A stretch of 64,000 bases of DNA from JAOPZW01 sp963707695 (lineage in GTDB: Bacteria > Actinomycetota > Thermoleophilia > Solirubrobacterales > Solirubrobacteraceae): contig CAVPQY010000002.1 in the NCBI GenBank assembly GCA_963707695.1, positions 496,001 to 560,000 on the forward strand, given 5' to 3'. The translations under genes and the position numbers were made by a program. Of this stretch, positions 60,745 to 64,000 are shown one piece after another (positions within the stretch are counted from its first letter, which is position 1; every line of letters begins with the position of its first letter). The notes below the pieces were generated by a model. The model was not told where the DNA came from and did no database searches. It saw only the letters and a program-made list of their open reading frames with translations.

Positions 60745-61158
60745 CTGCGACTCGACGCGATCTCTGGACCGCATGCAGGCCGCGCCTTCGTCGTGCGCGG
60801 GATCCTGGTCATCGGCCGGGCGCCCGAGTGCGAGCTGCACCTGGCCGACCGCAAGGTGTCACGCCGTCACGCCGTCCTGCGTCTCGGCCGGGACAGCCTG
60901 ATCGTCCAGGACGACGACTCCCTCAACGGCACGTGGGTCAACGACCGCCGGATCCTCGACGCGGTCGTCGCGCGCGGCGGCGACCGGATCCGCGTCGGCG
61001 GCTCCGAGTTCGTCGTCCGCGACCGCGACGACGACGGGGACGAGGATCCCGAGCGCGCCGCGCCAGGCGCCGGCTTCGAGGCGTCGCTCACCGTGCCGGT
61101 GTCCGGTGGCGGCCACCGCGAGCGTTCGACCGCGCTGGTGCGCGGGGCGGTCCCGTGA
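60745..61158 (+). CDS. FHA-domain protein, probable CTG start
   Basis: A 137-residue protein with one FHA domain: ILVIGRAPECELHLADRKVS RRHAVL, then DDDSLNGTWVNDRRILDAVV and RGGDRIRVGGSEFVV. The conserved first strand (LRLDAISGPHAGRAFVVRG) lies upstream of the only GTG (60793), so translation must start earlier; the best choice is CTG 60745, with GGGGAGG 8 nt before it. Rare start codon proposed. Binds phosphothreonine peptides, most likely of the kinase encoded next: its stop overlaps the kinase GTG (GTGA). Confidence 0.8.
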   Translation: MRLDAISGPHAGRAFVVRGILVIGRAPECELHLADRKVSRRHAVLRLGRDSLIVQDDDSLNGTWVNDRRILDAVVARGGDRIRVGGSEFVVRDRDDDGDEDPERAAPGAGFEASLTVPVSGGGHRERSTALVRGAVP

Positions 61159-63197
61159 CGCGTCGCCTCGGCCTGGGCGACGTCCTCGCGGGCCGCTTCC
61201 AGCTCGTCGCGGACGTGGGGGAGGGCGGCATGGGCCGCGTCTTCGAGGCGCTGGACCTCAGGCACGACCGGTCGGCCGCGGTCAAGGTCATCTACCGGCG
61301 GCTCGCCCACGACCCCGAGTTCCGGACGCGCTTCGCCCGCGAGGCGGAGGCGGCGGAGCGCGCGAACCACCCGCACGTGCTGCCCGTGTGGTCCTACGGC
61401 GAGGAGGACGGGCACCTCTACCTCGTCACGCCGCTGTGCGACACGGACCTCGCCGGGCTCATCGAGGACCGCGGGCCGCTCGAGGTCACGCGAGCGCTGT
61501 CCGTCACCAGCCAGGTGGCCTGGGCGCTGGACTGGGCGCACGGCCGCGACATCGTCCACCGCGACGTCAAGCCGGAGAACATCCTGCTCGTCGCGGGGCC
61601 GGCCGAGCCGCACGCCTACCTCGGGGACTTCGGGCTGGCCAAGGTGGCCAGCAACGCGACGCTGACGCGCCACGGGACGGCGGCGGGGCTGTCGCCGGCG
61701 TACGCCGCCCCCGAGCAGTGGCGTGCCGACCGGGTCACGCCGGCGACCGACCAGTACGCGCTGGCCGGGACGCTCTACTGCTGCCTGACGGGTCATCCCC
61801 CGTTCTGGCCGCTGCGGGACACGCAGGCGCTGCAGGACGCGCACCTCGAGGCCGAGCCACCGCCCGCCGAGGAGCCGGCGAACCCGGCCACCGCGCGCGT
61901 CCTGGGCGCGGTCCGCCGCGGTCTGGCCAAGGACCCCGACGACCGCTACGCGAGCTGTGGCGCGCTCATCGCCGCGGCCCGTTACGCCCTCGCCGACCGC
62001 CCGGTGGAGACCGCCGGCACCGTCGCCGACGCGCCGGCCGGCGCGGACGACACCGATCCCGAGCACCCGTTCAGCGCGCGCCGCGGCCGCGAGCGCCCGC
62101 CGCTCACGCGGGCCCGGGCCGACGCACCGGCCGTCGCCACCGCGGACGACGGAGCGCCGCCCTCCGGCGGTGGCACCGGGGTCGCCGCGCCCGCGTCGGC
62201 TCCGGAGGGCGGCGGGCACGCGGCCGTCCGGCGGCGGCGGACCGGGTCCCTGCTGGCGGCGCTGGGCGCCCTGGTCGCGCTCGGGGTCGTCGCCGCGCTC
62301 CTCCTCGGCGGCGACGAGCAGAAGGCCGGCGGGATCCGGGTGCTGCCCGCCGTCGCGGCGGGCGCCCGCCCCACGGACGCCGTCGCCGTCGGAGGCACCG
62401 TCTGGGTGGCCAACGGCGACGACGGGACCCTGAGCCCGTTCGACGCCCGGACCGGCCGTCGTGCCGGCGAGGACGTCCGCGCCCTCAGCAACGGCTTCCG
62501 GCTGGCGGCCGCCGGCGGGACGCTCTGGACCATCGCGAGCAGCGGGCGGGACGTGCTGCGCGTCGACACGCAGGCCACGCCGCCGGTGACCACCACGCGG
62601 CAGCTCGACGCCGACCCCTACGACATCGCCGCCGACCGCCGCGGCGCGTGGATCATCGCCCCCGGGGCCAGCCGCCGCAGCCGCGCCGGACGGCTCATCG
62701 CGCTCGACCTCGTGACGGGCGCTGCCCGCCCGGCCGTGCCGACCGCGGGCGAGCCGACCGCGGTGGCGGCCGCGCGTGGAGCGGTGTGGGTGCTCGAGGG
62801 CGGGTCGGGGATCGTCGAGTCGGTCGAGGCGTCCGCCGGTCGCGTCCGCGGACGCCCCATCCGCGTCGACGCCGGCAGCCACGCCATCACGACGGACGGC
62901 CGCTGGCTCTGGGTGGCGAGCCCGCGTCGACGGCTGCTGCGCATCGACCCGGGCACGCGGGCCGTCAAGGCCTTCGGCGCCCCCGCCGGCGGCGACCTGG
63001 TCGCGCTGGCGGCGGGCGGTGGGGCGATCTGGTGGATCGACAAGGCCCGCGGCCTCGTCTCCCGGATCGACACCGCGACCGGCCAGGTCCGGGCGCCGGT
63101 GCGCGTCGGGCCGGACGCGGGCGGCGCCGCCGTCGCCGGCGGGGCGCTCTGGGTCACGACGCCCTCGAGGAACGCGGTGGCGCGGCTTCGGCTCTGA
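61155..63197 (+). CDS. Membrane Ser/Thr protein kinase with extracytoplasmic propeller
   Basis: A 680-residue PASTA-less Hanks-type kinase. Glycine loop GEGGMGRVFEA (22-32), Lys44 in AAVKVI, HRDVKPEN (135-142), GDFGLAKV (157-164), APE in YAAPEQW. Residues 290-360 are a Pro/Ala-rich linker; one membrane helix at about 366-385; then an exported beta-propeller (residues 395-680) with repeats such as GTVWVANGDDGTLSPFDART and GRWLWVASPRRRLLRIDPGT. An outside signal may be sensed by the propeller. GTG 61155 overlaps the FHA stop, so the FHA protein and kinase are coupled. Confidence 0.93.
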   Translation: MTRRLGLGDVLAGRFQLVADVGEGGMGRVFEALDLRHDRSAAVKVIYRRLAHDPEFRTRFAREAEAAERANHPHVLPVWSYGEEDGHLYLVTPLCDTDLAGLIEDRGPLEVTRALSVTSQVAWALDWAHGRDIVHRDVKPENILLVAGPAEPHAYLGDFGLAKVASNATLTRHGTAAGLSPAYAAPEQWRADRVTPATDQYALAGTLYCCLTGHPPFWPLRDTQALQDAHLEAEPPPAEEPANPATARVLGAVRRGLAKDPDDRYASCGALIAAARYALADRPVETAGTVADAPAGADDTDPEHPFSARRGRERPPLTRARADAPAVATADDGAPPSGGGTGVAAPASAPEGGGHAAVRRRRTGSLLAALGALVALGVVAALLLGGDEQKAGGIRVLPAVAAGARPTDAVAVGGTVWVANGDDGTLSPFDARTGRRAGEDVRALSNGFRLAAAGGTLWTIASSGRDVLRVDTQATPPVTTTRQLDADPYDIAADRRGAWIIAPGASRRSRAGRLIALDLVTGAARPAVPTAGEPTAVAAARGAVWVLEGGSGIVESVEASAGRVRGRPIRVDAGSHAITTDGRWLWVASPRRRLLRIDPGTRAVKAFGAPAGGDLVALAAGGGAIWWIDKARGLVSRIDTATGQVRAPVRVGPDAGGAAVAGGALWVTTPSRNAVARLRL

Positions 63198-63203
63198 GCC
63201 CGG

Positions 63204-64000
63204 TCAGTGGCCGTGCTCGTGCGCCGCGCCGGGCGCCCCGTGGCGGACCAGCACGCGACCGGCGATCTTCGCCATCTGCTGGTGGCACGCGTGCTGGTCC
63301 TCCCAGCCGTGCCAGTTGCCGCCCTGGAACCGAAGTCCCGTCGGCGAGGCCGGCGACATGCGCTGCTTGAGGAAGTGGCTGCTGACGGCGACGTTGACCG
63401 GCTCGCTCTCGCCCGGCGGGAGGACCGTCGTCAGGCCCACGAGACGGCCGCGGTCGTCGACGAGGGGCCCACCGGACATCTGCCCGTAGGGCTGGGTGGC
63501 GATCTCGTGGACCACCACCGACGGGAAGTCGGGCAGCCGCCGCGCCACCTTGGCGCTCACGCCGACCGCGGCCACGTCGCCGCTCAGCTTGATGAGGCTC
63601 GGCTTCGTGGCCGTGGCCGGCTTGAGGTAGCCGACGGCGGTGACCGCGTCCCCGATCTGGAGGTCGTCGGAGTCCCGGACCCTGATCGCGGGGGCGGACG
63701 GGTTGGGGTGCAGCTGGAGCACCGCGAGGTCGTTGCACTGCGCGCGGGCGATGAGCTCTCCGTGGACGGGGCGGCCGCCGACCGTCACGTCGATGGCGCT
63801 CGCGTTCTCGACCAGGTGGTCGCTCGTGAGCACGAGTCCTCGTCTGGCGTCCCAGACGACGCCGCTGCCGTGGGCATGGGCACCGTGCGCCGCCGGGGCG
63901 CGACGCTCGCCGGGCGGCTGGGCCACGATCGAGACCGTGCTGCGCTGCACGAGGCGCACGAGGTCCTTCGTCGAGAGCGGGCCCGCGTCGTTCGCCGCCG
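63204..64000 (-). CDS. HtrA-like trypsin-type serine protease (cut by the window edge)
   Basis: Residues up to the right edge are in frame with VRLVQRSTVSIVAQPPGE, so the N-terminus lies outside the window. Chymotrypsin-fold triad: His in VLTSDHLVENA, Asp in AQCNDLAVLQL, Ser in GQMSGGPLVDD. It resembles DegP/HtrA proteases but has no PDZ domain: the protein ends soon after the fold in a His-rich tail (QDQHACHQQM-like and AAHEHGH) that may bind metal. Probably periplasmic or surface-exposed. Convergent with the kinase gene, 6 nt apart. Confidence 0.8.
   Translation of the reverse strand, partial: AANDAGPLSTKDLVRLVQRSTVSIVAQPPGERRAPAAHGAHAHGSGVVWDARRGLVLTSDHLVENASAIDVTVGGRPVHGELIARAQCNDLAVLQLHPNPSAPAIRVRDSDDLQIGDAVTAVGYLKPATATKPSLIKLSGDVAAVGVSAKVARRLPDFPSVVVHEIATQPYGQMSGGPLVDDRGRLVGLTTVLPPGESEPVNVAVSSHFLKQRMSPASPTGLRFQGGNWHGWEDQHACHQQMAKIAGRVLVRHGAPGAAHEHGH

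Overview
The window is GC-rich bacterial DNA with frequent GTG starts. It carries F420-type oxidoreductases, SARP/BTAD-type and cyclase-AAA regulators, an ECF42 sigma factor, PadR-HAAS and Ser/Thr kinase modules, and a WS/DGAT wax-ester/TAG synthase. Together these point to an actinobacterium. Small tail-anchored proteins with a DLRxPD-type motif and secreted TolB-like propellers make Thermoleophilia/Solirubrobacterales the most likely placement, but this is inference and no rRNA is present to test it.

Left part (1-34 kb): loosely packed accessory DNA. It opens with a 42-nt 3' fragment of tRNA-Met(CAU) plus the tRNA-style terminator, which looks like the scar of a tRNA-integrated element lying to the left. 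Single metabolic and stress genes follow: PIG-L deacetylase, a frameshifted BTAD-AAA regulator facing a hydrolase-glycosyltransferase fusion, AhpD-like, VOC, epoxide hydrolase, a peroxiredoxin fused to a cyclic-nucleotide-binding domain, a TIR-like protein, CBS, GNAT, MDR and cupins. They are separated by long intergenic stretches holding dispersed repeats (called R1, R2, R3 and T here), a 240-bp direct repeat pair, and decayed gene pieces (cupin tail, zinc-ribbon, SnoaL-like, cyclase tail). A block at 29-31 kb encodes two paralogous YERK-repeat proteins and two small membrane or secreted proteins. An ECF42 sigma factor with its YCII/DGPF partner follows.

Right part (34-64 kb): dense, ordinary chromosomal organisation. 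DUF899-DUF2182 is followed by a thioesterase / CMD / acyl-CoA dehydrogenase operon, a cytidylate-kinase-like protein, a secreted zinc metallopeptidase, an MBL hydrolase and a membrane adenylate cyclase. Next come a secreted DUF4185-like protein, an MFS exporter with a DHFR-like reductase, a cysteine-synthase-like enzyme, a tiny DUF1059 gene, a class II amidotransferase overlapping a dual cyclic-nucleotide-binding protein, an F420 enzyme pair, a thioredoxin-reductase-like flavoprotein, a haloperoxidase-type hydrolase, a patatin and a wax-ester synthase. The window ends with a signalling cluster (cyclase-AAA-FHA, FHA, membrane Ser/Thr kinase with extracellular propeller) and an HtrA-like protease cut by the edge.

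Theme: cyclic-nucleotide and phospho-signalling genes are unusually dense (three class III cyclases plus one cyclase remnant, two cNMP-binding proteins, two FHA proteins, one STPK). The most unusual items are the hydrolase-glycosyltransferase fusion, the peroxiredoxin-cNMP sensor operon, the stand-alone TIR-like protein, and the tRNA-tail/hairpin repeat families associated with gene decay in the left half.
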